DNA of 64,000 bases, from positions 1 through 64,000 of the forward strand of contig DASWRM010000007.1 of assembly GCA_036403155.1 (NCBI GenBank). The letters run 5' to 3'. The position numbers and the translations under genes were made by a program. Source of the DNA: Gaiellales bacterium (lineage in GTDB: Bacteria; Actinomycetota; Thermoleophilia; Gaiellales; JAICJC01). Numbering within the stretch: position 1 is the first letter of the stretch; every line of letters starts with the position of its first letter. Under the pieces are notes generated by a model. That model was not told the origin of the DNA. It worked only from the letters and a program-made list of their open reading frames with translations, and ran no database searches. Shown in pieces: positions 39,463 to 47,791 of the stretch.

Positions 39463-41051
39463 GCGCAGCCATCCGCATGACGGGAGTGCGGTACCGCTAC
39501 CCGGACGCCGTCAGGCCGGCGCTCGACGGCATCGACCTCGAGGTCGGCCACGGCGAGCTGGTGCTCCTGCTCGGAGAGTCTGGATGCGGGAAGTCGACCC
39601 TCCTGCGCGCGGCCCTCGGGCTGGTGCCCCACTTCCACGGCGGCGAGCTGGCGGGCCGCGTCGTGAGTGAGGGCCTGGATACCCGCGACAGCCGGCCGGG
39701 GCGGATCGCGCGGCACGTCGGGCTGGTGTTCCAGGATCCCGAATCGCAGCTGGTGATGAGGCAGGCGGTACACGAGGTGGCGTTCGGGCTCGAGAACCTC
39801 GGCTGCCCGCCGGAGGAGATCGGCCCCCGGGCCGAGCAGGCGCTCGCCGCGACCGGGGCCACGCACCTCGCCGAGCGGGACACGGCGACGCTCTCGGGTG
39901 GCGAGCAGCAGCGGCTGGCGATCGCCGCGGTGCTGGCCATGGGCCAGAGCACGCTGCTGCTGGACGAGCCGACCAGCCAGCTCGACCCGGTCGCGGCCGA
40001 GGAGCTGCTCGCCCTGGTGCAGCGACTGAACCGGGACCGAGGGGTGACGGTCGTCGTCGCCGAGCACCGCACCAGCCGGATCTTCGCCGAGGCCGACCGC
40101 GTCGTCGTGATGGACGCGGGGCGCGTCACGTTCGACGGAACGCCGCGGCATGCGGCCGAGCACCTGGCGCATGGCGCTTCCTGGCTGCTTCCGCCGGTGA
40201 CGCAGGCGTTCCTCGCTGCACATCGGCCGGAGCGGCCGCTGACGGTGCGCGACGCGCGGCGGCTTGCCGCTCCGATCGCGGTGCCGGTCGCGTCCATGGG
40301 GGCCGCAGGCCCGGCGCTGGTGCAGGTCGACCACGTCGACAAGGCGTTCGGACCAGTGCACGCGCTACGAGACGCGACGGCGGGTATCGCAGCCGGCCGC
40401 GTGACCGCGGTGGTGGGGGCCAACGGGGCCGGAAAGACGACCCTGGCGCAGATCGCGGCCGGCCTCGAGCGGCCGGACCGCGGCCGGGTCACGGGCCCGA
40501 AGATCCGGGGATACGTCAGCCAGAACCCCGCCCATCACGCCATCCGCGAGACGGCGGCGGACGAGGTCGCCTTCGCGCTCGAGAACCTCGGCGTTGCCGC
40601 CGCCGAGCGGACGCGGCGCGTTCGAGAGGAGCTCGAGCGCTTCGGGCTCGGCGACCTGGCCGACCGGCATCCGGCCGACCTCTCGAGCGGAGAGCGGCAG
40701 CGGCTGGCGATCGCGTCGGTCACGGTCATGCGGCCGGAGGTGCTGTTCCTGGACGAGCCGACGCGAGGCCTCGACGGGCTGCGCAAGCTCGCCCTGGCGG
40801 AGCTGGTGCGGTCACTGGCACGGGAGGGCTGCGGGACGGCAGTCGTCACGCACGACCTCGACTTCGCCGCAGAGGTGGCGGACGACGTCACCACCATGGC
40901 CCGCGGAACGGTGCTCGGAGACCGCCGCCCCGCTGGGCAGCTTGCGGCCGGGGGGCTGTTCGCCTGCCAGCTGGGCCTCGCACTCGGATGCAGAACGATC
41001 GCGGAGGCGGCATCGCTGCTTCGCGGAGACGCGGAGCCGGCGCGTGTCTAG
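39459..41051 (+). CDS. ecfA: ECF transporter ATPase, fused A and A' domains
   Basis: 530 residues with two complete ABC domains in one chain. First: Walker A GESGCGKST, Q-loop VFQDPESQLV, signature LSGGEQQRL, Walker B LLLDEPTSQLDP, His switch VVAEH. Second (from residue about 285): GANGAGKTT, VSQNPAHHA, LSSGERQRL, LFLDEPTRGLDG, VVTHD. Usually A and A' are separate CbiO/EcfA proteins; the fusion fixes their 1:1 ratio. GTG start overlapping ecfT. The last seven bases overlap the S-component gene. Confidence 0.9.
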   Translation: MSAAIRMTGVRYRYPDAVRPALDGIDLEVGHGELVLLLGESGCGKSTLLRAALGLVPHFHGGELAGRVVSEGLDTRDSRPGRIARHVGLVFQDPESQLVMRQAVHEVAFGLENLGCPPEEIGPRAEQALAATGATHLAERDTATLSGGEQQRLAIAAVLAMGQSTLLLDEPTSQLDPVAAEELLALVQRLNRDRGVTVVVAEHRTSRIFAEADRVVVMDAGRVTFDGTPRHAAEHLAHGASWLLPPVTQAFLAAHRPERPLTVRDARRLAAPIAVPVASMGAAGPALVQVDHVDKAFGPVHALRDATAGIAAGRVTAVVGANGAGKTTLAQIAAGLERPDRGRVTGPKIRGYVSQNPAHHAIRETAADEVAFALENLGVAAAERTRRVREELERFGLGDLADRHPADLSSGERQRLAIASVTVMRPEVLFLDEPTRGLDGLRKLALAELVRSLAREGCGTAVVTHDLDFAAEVADDVTTMARGTVLGDRRPAGQLAAGGLFACQLGLALGCRTIAEAASLLRGDAEPARV

Positions 41052-41652
41052 CATCGTGCTCGTGATCGCCGTCGGCTGCGTGCTGCTCGCGGCATCCGCG
41101 GTGGAGACGGGGCCGAACCGCAGCCGGGAGCTGGCGCTGGTGGCCGCGCTGGCGGCCGCGGCGGCCGGTGGCCGGGTGCTGTTCGCGTTCATCCCCAACG
41201 TCCAGCCCGTCACGATCATCGTGGCTGTGACCGGTGCGACGCTCGGCGCACGGGCCGGCATCGCCACCGGGGGGGCGGCCGCCCTGGCATCGAATGCCGT
41301 GCTGGGACAGGGCCCCTGGACGCCATGGCAGATGATCGGCTGGGGGCTGGTCGGCGCGACGGCGGCGCCGGCCGGGCGCGTGCTCCGCAATCGCTACGCA
41401 CTGGCGGCATTCGGCATCCTGTGGGGATTCATGTTCGACTGGGTGATGGACGTATGGGCCTGGAGCGCCCTTGGCCCGGGTGCCGATCTCCACTCCTTCA
41501 TCACGCTGGCCTCCACCGGCCTGCCGTTCGACATCGCCCACGCAACCGGCAACGCCGTCATCGCACTGGTGGCCGGGCCGACCATGATCCGCATGCTCGA
41601 CCGCTACGCGCGGCGGCTGCACGCAACCTTCACACCACTGGAGACGCCATGA
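41044..41652 (+). CDS. ECF transporter substrate-specific (S) component, candidate cobalamin
   Basis: 202 residues, six hydrophobic segments. LALVAALAAAAAGGRVLFAFIPNVQPVTIIVAVTGATLGARAG and NAVLGQGPWTPWQMIGWGLVGATAA are typical of ECF S components of the group with Pro-Asn-Val-Gln-Pro and Gly-Gln-Gly-Pro-Trp-Thr motifs. GTG 41044 overlaps the ATPase stop codon. Substrate specificity cannot be read from sequence, but the cobalamin riboswitch at the head of the operon makes B12 (or its precursor cobinamide) the best candidate. Confidence 0.82.
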   Translation: MSSIVLVIAVGCVLLAASAVETGPNRSRELALVAALAAAAAGGRVLFAFIPNVQPVTIIVAVTGATLGARAGIATGGAAALASNAVLGQGPWTPWQMIGWGLVGATAAPAGRVLRNRYALAAFGILWGFMFDWVMDVWAWSALGPGADLHSFITLASTGLPFDIAHATGNAVIALVAGPTMIRMLDRYARRLHATFTPLETP

Positions 41653-42521
41653 TCCGTCGCACCATCGCACTCACCCTCCTGCTCGCCCTGGCGCTTGCCG
41701 CAACCGCACAGGCGGTCGGCGGGGCCGGCTATCTCGCGTCCCGGCAGACGCGGTCGGGAGGGTTCTCCGAGCCCCACGGCCAGGCGTCGGTCTCGCTGAC
41801 CGAGTGGGCGGTGATGGGCCTGCGAGCGGCCGGCCGGCACCCGGCGAGGATGCGCCGCTCCGGCGGGCACGGCCCGGTGGCATTCCTCCACGACCACGCG
41901 GCCGGGTGGAAGACGGCGTTCTCGCTCGAGCGCGGGATCCTCGCCGTCCTGGTGCTGGACGGGAACCCCGGGTCGTTCGCGGGACGCAACCTGGTCGACG
42001 TGCTGCGCGGCCAGATCCACGACAGCGGCCGGATCGGGAAGTACGCCAGCTCGACGTACTGGGGCGTGCTCGCCCTGAAGGCGGCGCATTCGCGGATCCC
42101 GAAGCGGTCGATCGCCTACATCAAGCACCGGCAGGGCAGTGGCGGCGGCTTCGGCTACGCGGCCCAGGTCGGCCCGGACTCGAACGACACGGCCGCGGCC
42201 GTGATGGCGCTGCGCGCCGCCGGCGTGTCGTGCACGGGCACGGTGCTCACGCGCGCCTACCGCTACCTGCACGGGCTGCAGCGCTCCGACCACGGGTACG
42301 CCCTGGGGCCGTCGAACGGATCGGATAGCCAGTCGACCAGCTGGGTGATCCAGGCCCGCAAGAAATGCGGCCTCTCCAACAGCGGAGCGCTCGCCTACCT
42401 GGCCGCCCGCAGGCGAAGCGACGGCTCGTACAACTACGCCAGGGGGAACCACCAGACGCCCGCGTGGGTGACGGCCCAGGTGCTCCCGGCGGTGAACGGA
42501 AAGGCCTATCCCATCCGGTAG
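41649..42521 (+). CDS. secreted alpha/alpha-barrel (prenyltransferase/squalene-cyclase-like) protein, transcobalamin alpha-domain analogue
   Basis: 290 residues. The signal peptide is residues 1-22. The mature protein has repeats of the terpenoid-cyclase/Prenyltrans toroid type: GYLASRQTRSGGFSE, TEWAVMGLRAAG, GGFGYAAQVGPDSNDTAAAVMALRAAG, YLHGLQRSDHGYALG and YLAARRRSDGSYNYARGNHQTPAWVTAQVL. No catalytic DxDD is seen, so it is probably a binding protein. The alpha domain of transcobalamin and intrinsic factor has this same fold. ATG overlaps the S-component stop; it is the last gene of the riboswitch operon, which also encodes DUF4430 proteins, the beta-domain counterpart. Confidence 0.75.
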   Translation: MIRRTIALTLLLALALAATAQAVGGAGYLASRQTRSGGFSEPHGQASVSLTEWAVMGLRAAGRHPARMRRSGGHGPVAFLHDHAAGWKTAFSLERGILAVLVLDGNPGSFAGRNLVDVLRGQIHDSGRIGKYASSTYWGVLALKAAHSRIPKRSIAYIKHRQGSGGGFGYAAQVGPDSNDTAAAVMALRAAGVSCTGTVLTRAYRYLHGLQRSDHGYALGPSNGSDSQSTSWVIQARKKCGLSNSGALAYLAARRRSDGSYNYARGNHQTPAWVTAQVLPAVNGKAYPIR

Positions 42522-42542
42522 ACGGCCCGGAAGCCGACGCGC

Positions 42543-43589
42543 TCAGCCGAGCAGCCAGAACGCGACGGCGACCACGAAGTACACGACGAGCAGCTGGAGG
42601 CCCTCGAGCCAGTTGGTCTCCCCCGCGCGTGCCACCATCGTCGAACCGATGGCCGCGGCCCCGAGCGCGGCCAGCTGCAGCGGATCGAACACCAGCGCCA
42701 CCTCGTTGCCGATCAGCATGCTTGCGAACACCGCGACGCCGCTTGCGAGCAGCGCGATCTGGATGCCCGATCCGTAGGCGATGCCCATTGCGAAGTCCAT
42801 GCGGTTGGCGATCGCGAGCTTGACCGCCGAAAAGTGCTCGGCGACGTTCCCCACGAACGGCACGACGATCAGGCCGATGAACTCACGTGGCACGCCCCAG
42901 GCCTTGATCGTCGGCTCGATCGAGTGCACGAGCACCTCCGAGACCACGCCGGTGGCGACCGCCGTCGCCGCCAGCAGGCCGAGGGCCTGTGTGCGCGTCC
43001 ACTGCATCTCGCCGGCATGGTCGCTGAACTGCAGCCCCGGCGTCGTGAACGAGAAGTACAGGTACGCGACGTAGCAGAGCAAGAGCGCACCCGCCGTCCA
43101 GCGCGACAGCTCGAGCACCGAGCCATGATCCTTCGCAAGCGCGTTGAACAGCGTCGGGATGCCGAGCCCGACCACGCCGAGGATCAGCATGGAGGCATTC
43201 GTGCTGGCCATGCGCTCGTTGAACCGCTGGATGCCATGCCGCCACCCGCCCAGCATCAGCGCCAGGCCGAGGATCAGCATGACGTTGCCGATCACCGACC
43301 CGATGATCGACGCGCGTGCGATGTCGCTCAACCCGGCATCGATGGCGAGCACCAGGATCACCAGCTCGGGGAGGTTGCCGAAGCTCGCGTTCAGCAGCGC
43401 CGACACCCGCGGGCCGGCCGCCGCGCCGGCCTGCTCGGTGGCCTCCCCCAGCGCCCACGCGAGGCCGGCCACGGCGACGCCGGCGACGACGAACACCACC
43501 TGTCCCGCGACGTCGCCGACGCGGAGCACGACGGCCAGCGCCGACAGGGCGAACACCGCCGCGATCATCCCCTGCTGCCGCCCCGTCAC
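42543..43589 (-). CDS. CaCA family Ca2+/cation:H+ antiporter (CaxA/ChaA type), second copy
   Basis: 348 residues, about eleven hydrophobic segments in two inverted halves. The alpha-1 repeat is LLNASFGNLPELVILVLAI and the alpha-2 repeat is IVVPFVGNVAEHFSAVKLAIANRMD, each with the cation-binding Glu after Gly-Asn. IIGSVIGNVMLILG and NWLEGLQLLVVYFVV also match Cax proteins. It exchanges cytosolic Ca2+ (or Na+/K+) for protons. GTG 43589 is chosen because it overlaps the stop codon of the upstream paralogue (GTGA); GTG 43598 is an alternative. Confidence 0.87.
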   Translation of the reverse strand: MTGRQQGMIAAVFALSALAVVLRVGDVAGQVVFVVAGVAVAGLAWALGEATEQAGAAAGPRVSALLNASFGNLPELVILVLAIDAGLSDIARASIIGSVIGNVMLILGLALMLGGWRHGIQRFNERMASTNASMLILGVVGLGIPTLFNALAKDHGSVLELSRWTAGALLLCYVAYLYFSFTTPGLQFSDHAGEMQWTRTQALGLLAATAVATGVVSEVLVHSIEPTIKAWGVPREFIGLIVVPFVGNVAEHFSAVKLAIANRMDFAMGIAYGSGIQIALLASGVAVFASMLIGNEVALVFDPLQLAALGAAAIGSTMVARAGETNWLEGLQLLVVYFVVAVAFWLLG

Positions 43590-44641
43590 AGGTACCACAC
43601 AGCCGTCGCGATGATCCCGTACACGGCCATCAGCTGTGCGCCCTCGAGCCAGTTCGACTCGCCGTCGACGGCGATCAGCGCCGTGATGAACACTGCAGCG
43701 GCGAGCGACACGACCTGGATGGTCGGGAACAGCAGGTCGAAGTGATGCGGCGTCAGCAGCGAGATGAAGACCAGGAGCGGCGCCACGCCGAGGGCGATCT
43801 GCAGCGATGACCCGAGCGACACCAGCATCGAGAAATCCATGTCGTTCTCGTAGGCCAGCTTGATCCCGACGATGTTCTCGGCGATGTTGCCGACGATCGG
43901 AACGATGATCAGCCCGAGGAAGACGGCCGAGATGCCGAGGTCGGCGACCACCTGCCCGAGGGTGCCGACGAATACGTCGGCGATCACGGCCACGGTTGCC
44001 GTCGAGAGCAGCAGCAGCGCCATTGCGACGCGACCGCGCCAGTGCGCGCCGCCGTTCCCCGCCGGTGCGTGCGCGGCCTCAGGCGTCCGGAAGTAGTAGA
44101 TCAGCATGAGCACGTAGAGCAGGAGCAGGATCCCGGCGGTCACATCCGAGATCGACTGCACGTTGCCCCTCTCCGCAACGTGGCCGAACAGGGTCGGGAT
44201 GCCGAGTCCGATCACGGCCAGGGCGAGCATCGAGGCGTTCATCCCGGCCACCCGCTGGTTGAATCGCTGCAGGCCGTTGCGCAGCCCCCCGGCGAAGAAG
44301 GAGGCGCCGAGCACGAGCAGCGTGTTGCCGAGGATGGAGCCCGTGATCGACGCGGTGGCGATCTCGAGCTGCCCCGCGCGAATCGCGAAGATGGTGATGA
44401 TCAGCTCCGCCGCATTGCCGAACGTCGCATTCAGCACCCCGCCGATCTTCGGGCCGGAGCTGGCGCCCAGCTGCTCGGTGGCGACACCGACCACCCACGC
44501 GAGCGCGACCAGCGCCAGGCCGGAGGCGACGAACACCAGCGTGTTCGGAGCGGCGACGAGATCGAGCGCACCCGCGGCCGCGGCCGCCAGGACTGCCGCG
44601 CCGACCGACAGGGTCTCGAACCGGTTGAGGCCGCGGGTCAC
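43586..44641 (-). CDS. CaCA family Ca2+/cation:H+ antiporter (CaxA/ChaA type), first copy
   Basis: 351 residues. Alpha-1 repeat VLNATFGNAAELIITIFAI, alpha-2 repeat IIVPIVGNIAENIVGIKLAYENDMD, with the Gly-Asn-x-x-Glu cation sites; other landmarks are ITGSILGNTLLVLGASFF and SNWLEGAQLMAVYGII. It is a paralogue of the next gene, with which it is translationally coupled; the two may form a heterodimer or have different ion preference. GTG 44641 follows TACGAT by seven bases, so the operon mRNA looks leaderless. Confidence 0.87.
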   Translation of the reverse strand: MTRGLNRFETLSVGAAVLAAAAAGALDLVAAPNTLVFVASGLALVALAWVVGVATEQLGASSGPKIGGVLNATFGNAAELIITIFAIRAGQLEIATASITGSILGNTLLVLGASFFAGGLRNGLQRFNQRVAGMNASMLALAVIGLGIPTLFGHVAERGNVQSISDVTAGILLLLYVLMLIYYFRTPEAAHAPAGNGGAHWRGRVAMALLLLSTATVAVIADVFVGTLGQVVADLGISAVFLGLIIVPIVGNIAENIVGIKLAYENDMDFSMLVSLGSSLQIALGVAPLLVFISLLTPHHFDLLFPTIQVVSLAAAVFITALIAVDGESNWLEGAQLMAVYGIIATAVWYL

Positions 44642-44648
44642 CGGCCGG

Positions 44649-44654
44649 ATCGTA
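44649..44654 (-). promoter_or_regulatory. -10 element for the CaCA antiporter pair
   Basis: Minus-strand TACGAT ends seven bases before GTG 44641. It lies just downstream of the accA stop codon. Confidence 0.5.
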
Positions 44655-44678
44655 TCCAGACGGCACGCGGCCGGCCGC

Positions 44679-45521
44679 CTACTCGACGAACGCGCCCATG
44701 CGCTCGAACTTCTGGCGGCGGAGCCGGCGCCGCTCGGCCGGCGGCAGCGTGTCGAGGAACTCGAGCTCCGCGGCGACCGCCTCACCGAGCAGCTCGGCAG
44801 CCCTGCCGTGGTCGCGGTGCGCGCCGCCACCCGGCTCGGGAACGATCTGGTCGATCACCCCGAGCGCCAGGCAGGCGTCGGCGGTGGGCCGGAGCGCCGC
44901 GGCGGCCCGCTTCGCCTGGCCCGCGTCCTTCCACAGGATCGCCGCGCAGCCCTCCGGCGAGATGACCGTGTAGATCGTGTGCTGCTGCATCAGCACGCGG
45001 TCGGCGACGCCGATGGCGAGCGCGCCGCCGGAGCTGCCCTCACCGATCACGCAGGCGACGACGGGAACGTTCAGCCCCATCAGCAGCAGCTGGGAGCGGG
45101 CGATCGCGCCCGACTGCCCGCGCTGCTCGGCTCCGACGCCGGGGTACGCGCCCGGCGTGTCGATCAACGTGACCACCGGGAACCCGAGCCGTCCCGCGAG
45201 CTCGAACACCCGCATCGCCTTGCGGTAGCCCTCGGGCCGCGGCATGCCGAAGTTGCGGTACGTGCGCTCCTTGAGATCCCGGCCCTTCTGGTGGCCGACG
45301 AAGGCGACCGTCTGGCCGCGGAACGACCCGAGCCCCGCGACGATCGCGGGATCGTCCCCCTCGGCACGGTCGCCGTGCAGCTCGACGAAGTCATCGCAGA
45401 TCCGCGCCAGGTAGTCGAGGGTGTACGGGCGGTCCTGGTGGCGGGCCAGCTCGACGGCATGCCAGGCATCGCCGTCGCCGCCGCGGCGCCGCAGGAACCT
45501 AAGCCGGTCGGTCGCCGTCAC
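44679..45521 (-). CDS. accA: acetyl-CoA carboxylase carboxyltransferase subunit alpha
   Basis: 280 residues from GTG 45521. WHAVELARHQDRPYTLDYLARICDDFVELHGDR, FVGHQKGRDLKERTYRNFGMPRPEGYRKAMR, DTPGAYPGVGAEQRGQSGAIARSQ, VIGEGSSGGALAIGVADRVLM, TVISPEGCAAILWKDA and EPGGGAHRD are the AccA landmarks, including the oxyanion-forming Gly-Gly pairs. The N-terminus is about 30-40 residues shorter than E. coli AccA; a longer start inside accD is possible. With AccD it transfers the carboxyl group from biotin to acetyl-CoA. It overlaps the end of accD by 23 bases. Confidence 0.9.
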   Translation of the reverse strand: MTATDRLRFLRRRGGDGDAWHAVELARHQDRPYTLDYLARICDDFVELHGDRAEGDDPAIVAGLGSFRGQTVAFVGHQKGRDLKERTYRNFGMPRPEGYRKAMRVFELAGRLGFPVVTLIDTPGAYPGVGAEQRGQSGAIARSQLLLMGLNVPVVACVIGEGSSGGALAIGVADRVLMQQHTIYTVISPEGCAAILWKDAGQAKRAAAALRPTADACLALGVIDQIVPEPGGGAHRDHGRAAELLGEAVAAELEFLDTLPPAERRRLRRQKFERMGAFVE

Positions 45522-46476
45522 GCTCTGGAAGGAGGTCGGTGAAGCGGCGCCGAGCGCCGCCGAGCAGCCTGCCCACCGCGCGCTGGGCACCGAGGTCGGG
45601 CAGCAGCGGGGCGCGGCGGTACGGCGTCCCGCCGGCGAGCAGCCAGCCCAGCCGCGCCACCGTGTCGCGCAGCTCGGTGCGCGGGACGATCATGTCGATG
45701 TGGCCGTGGCGGAAGTTCGACTCCGCCAGGCCGAAGTCGTCCGGGATCTCCTCCCGGGTCGTCTGCCGGACGACCCTCGGCCCCGAGAACGAGAGCAGCG
45801 CCCCGGGCTCCGCGACGATCACATCGCCGAGCGCGGCAAAGCTCGCGGCGACGCCGCCGGTGGTGGGATGTGCGAGCACCGAGATGTACGGGCAGCCGGC
45901 CTCCCGCAGCTCGTCGACCGCCGCGACCGTCTTGGCCATCTGCATCAGCGCGAGCACGCCCTCCTGCATGCGGGCGCCGCCGGACGAGGCAACGGACACG
46001 AGCGGCATCCGCCGCTCGACCGCCAGCTCGGCCGCCCGGAACACCTTCTCGCCCACGACGGAGCCCATGCTGCCGCCCAGGAAGGTGAAGTCCATGACGG
46101 CCAGCGCCACGGGGAGCTCACCGATCTCGGCCGCGCCCACGAGCACGGCGTCGCGCAGCCCGGTGCCGCGCTCCGCCGCCGCGAGGCGCTCCTGATAGGG
46201 CCGGGTGTCGGAAAACTCGAGCGGGTCGGCCGACTGCAGCTCACGGGCGACCTCGGACCAGGTGCCCTCGTCGACCAGCTGCACGATCCGCTCGCGGGCC
46301 GTGAGCGGAAAGTGGTAGCCGCAGTGCGCGCACACCCGCAGGTTGGCAACCATCTCGTCCTCGCGGTAGTGGGAGTCGCACCGCGGGCAGGTGTTGCGGG
46401 CGCGGGTGGTCGGCGAATCGGCCGGCTCGGCCGGCTCTCCCACCGCGCTGATGTCGACGCTGATCTCCTTGGCCAC
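45499..46476 (-). CDS. accD: acetyl-CoA carboxylase carboxyltransferase subunit beta
   Basis: 325 residues, GTG start. An N-terminal zinc ribbon is formed by Cys30, Cys33, Cys49 and Cys52 (CPRC and CAHC). The crotonase-fold part has AVMDFTFLGGSMGSVVGEKV, VSVASSGGARMQEGVLALMQMAKT, ISVLAHPTTGGVAASFA and FSGPRVVRQTTREEIP. It forms the carboxyltransferase with AccA for malonyl-CoA synthesis. The biotin carboxylase and carrier protein (accC, accB) are not in the window. It lies 46 bases downstream of fabF in the fatty-acid operon. Confidence 0.93.
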   Translation of the reverse strand: MAKEISVDISAVGEPAEPADSPTTRARNTCPRCDSHYREDEMVANLRVCAHCGYHFPLTARERIVQLVDEGTWSEVARELQSADPLEFSDTRPYQERLAAAERGTGLRDAVLVGAAEIGELPVALAVMDFTFLGGSMGSVVGEKVFRAAELAVERRMPLVSVASSGGARMQEGVLALMQMAKTVAAVDELREAGCPYISVLAHPTTGGVAASFAALGDVIVAEPGALLSFSGPRVVRQTTREEIPDDFGLAESNFRHGHIDMIVPRTELRDTVARLGWLLAGGTPYRRAPLLPDLGAQRAVGRLLGGARRRFTDLLPERDGDRPA

Positions 46477-46522
46477 GCGCTACCCCGAGGTGGGACGCCC
46501 CGTGCGAGGCGATGGTTGCGGC

Positions 46523-47791
46523 TCAGCCGTCGCCCGCCGCCCCATCGTCGCCGCGGCGCAGCACGAGCACGGCGTTGTGCCCGCCGAAGCCGAACGAGTT
46601 GGTCAGCGCGTACTCCACGTCCGCCGAGCGGCCGGTGTTGGGGATGTAGTCCAGATCGCAGTCGGGATCGGGATCGGTCTGGTTGATCGTCGGCGGCAGG
46701 AAGGAGTCACGCATCGCGAGTGTCGTGACGATCGTCTCCAGCGCTCCGGCGGCGCCGAGCAGATGCCCGGTCTCGCTCTTGGTGGACGAGATCGGCACCT
46801 GGTAGGCCCGCTCCTCCCCCAGCGCCAGCTTGAGCGCGCGCGTCTCGGCCGAATCGCCGGCGGGCGTCGAGGTGCCGTGCGCGTTGACGTAGCCGAGCAT
46901 GTCGGGCGTGACGCCCGCATCCGCCATGGCATTTCGCATGGCCCGCGCCGGGTTCCCGCCCACCGGGTCGGGCTCCGTCACGTGATGGGAGTCCGACGAC
47001 ATGCCGTACCCGAGGATCTCCGCATAGATGTGGGCGCCGCGGCTGCGGGCGCGCTCCCGCTCCTCCAGCACGAGCACGGCGCCGCCCTCCGCAAGGATGA
47101 AGCCGTCGCGCCCGAGGTCGAAGGGCCTGCTCGCCGCCTCCGGATCGTCATTGCGGCGTGACAGCGCCCGCATCGTGCCGAAGCCGCCGAGCCCGAGCGG
47201 CACCACCGGCGCCTCGACGCCGCCGGCCAGCATGGCGTCCGCCATCCCGGCGCGGATGAAGAGCACTGCATTGCCGATCGACATCGCGGACGCCGCGCAG
47301 GCCGTGCACTCGGTCGTCAGCGGCCCCCGCGTGCCGAGCGCCATCGAGATCTCGGCGGCTCCCATGTTCGGGATCAGCGCGGTCACCCAGAACGGATTCA
47401 GCCGGTCGGGCCCAGCCTCGAACAGCTTGCGGTGGGCGACCTCCTCGGTCTTCAGGCCGCCGATGCCGGTGCCGATCGAGCAGCCGATCCGCTCGGCGTC
47501 GGCGCGGACGTCGAGGTCGGCGTCCGCGACGGCCATCGTCGCGGCCGCGACGGCGAAGTGCGCGAAGCGGTCGGTCTTGCGCACGGAGCGGTGGTCCATG
47601 AACTGCTCGGGATCGAAGTCCTTCACCTGCGCCGCGATCCGCACGTTTCCGTCGTAGCCCTCGACCGTGGACACGCCGGAGCGGCCCTCCCTGATGCTGC
47701 GCCACGTCTCCTCGGCAGTCGCGCCGCACGGGGTCACCGCACCGATCCCGGTGATGACGACACGGCGCCGCTGGTGCTGCTGATCGCTCAT
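46523..47791 (-). CDS. fabF: beta-ketoacyl-ACP synthase II
   Basis: 422 residues. VVITGIGAVTPCG, TECTACAASAMSIGNAV (active-site Cys), YVNAHGTSTPAGD (first His), KSETGHLLGAAGALE (Lys and second His) and NSFGFGGHNAVLVL (Phe gate) are the KAS-II landmarks. It elongates acyl-ACP with malonyl-ACP. The ATG overlaps the fabG stop codon directly. acpP, which normally lies between fabG and fabF, is absent. Confidence 0.94.
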   Translation of the reverse strand: MSDQQHQRRRVVITGIGAVTPCGATAEETWRSIREGRSGVSTVEGYDGNVRIAAQVKDFDPEQFMDHRSVRKTDRFAHFAVAAATMAVADADLDVRADAERIGCSIGTGIGGLKTEEVAHRKLFEAGPDRLNPFWVTALIPNMGAAEISMALGTRGPLTTECTACAASAMSIGNAVLFIRAGMADAMLAGGVEAPVVPLGLGGFGTMRALSRRNDDPEAASRPFDLGRDGFILAEGGAVLVLEERERARSRGAHIYAEILGYGMSSDSHHVTEPDPVGGNPARAMRNAMADAGVTPDMLGYVNAHGTSTPAGDSAETRALKLALGEERAYQVPISSTKSETGHLLGAAGALETIVTTLAMRDSFLPPTINQTDPDPDCDLDYIPNTGRSADVEYALTNSFGFGGHNAVLVLRRGDDGAAGDG

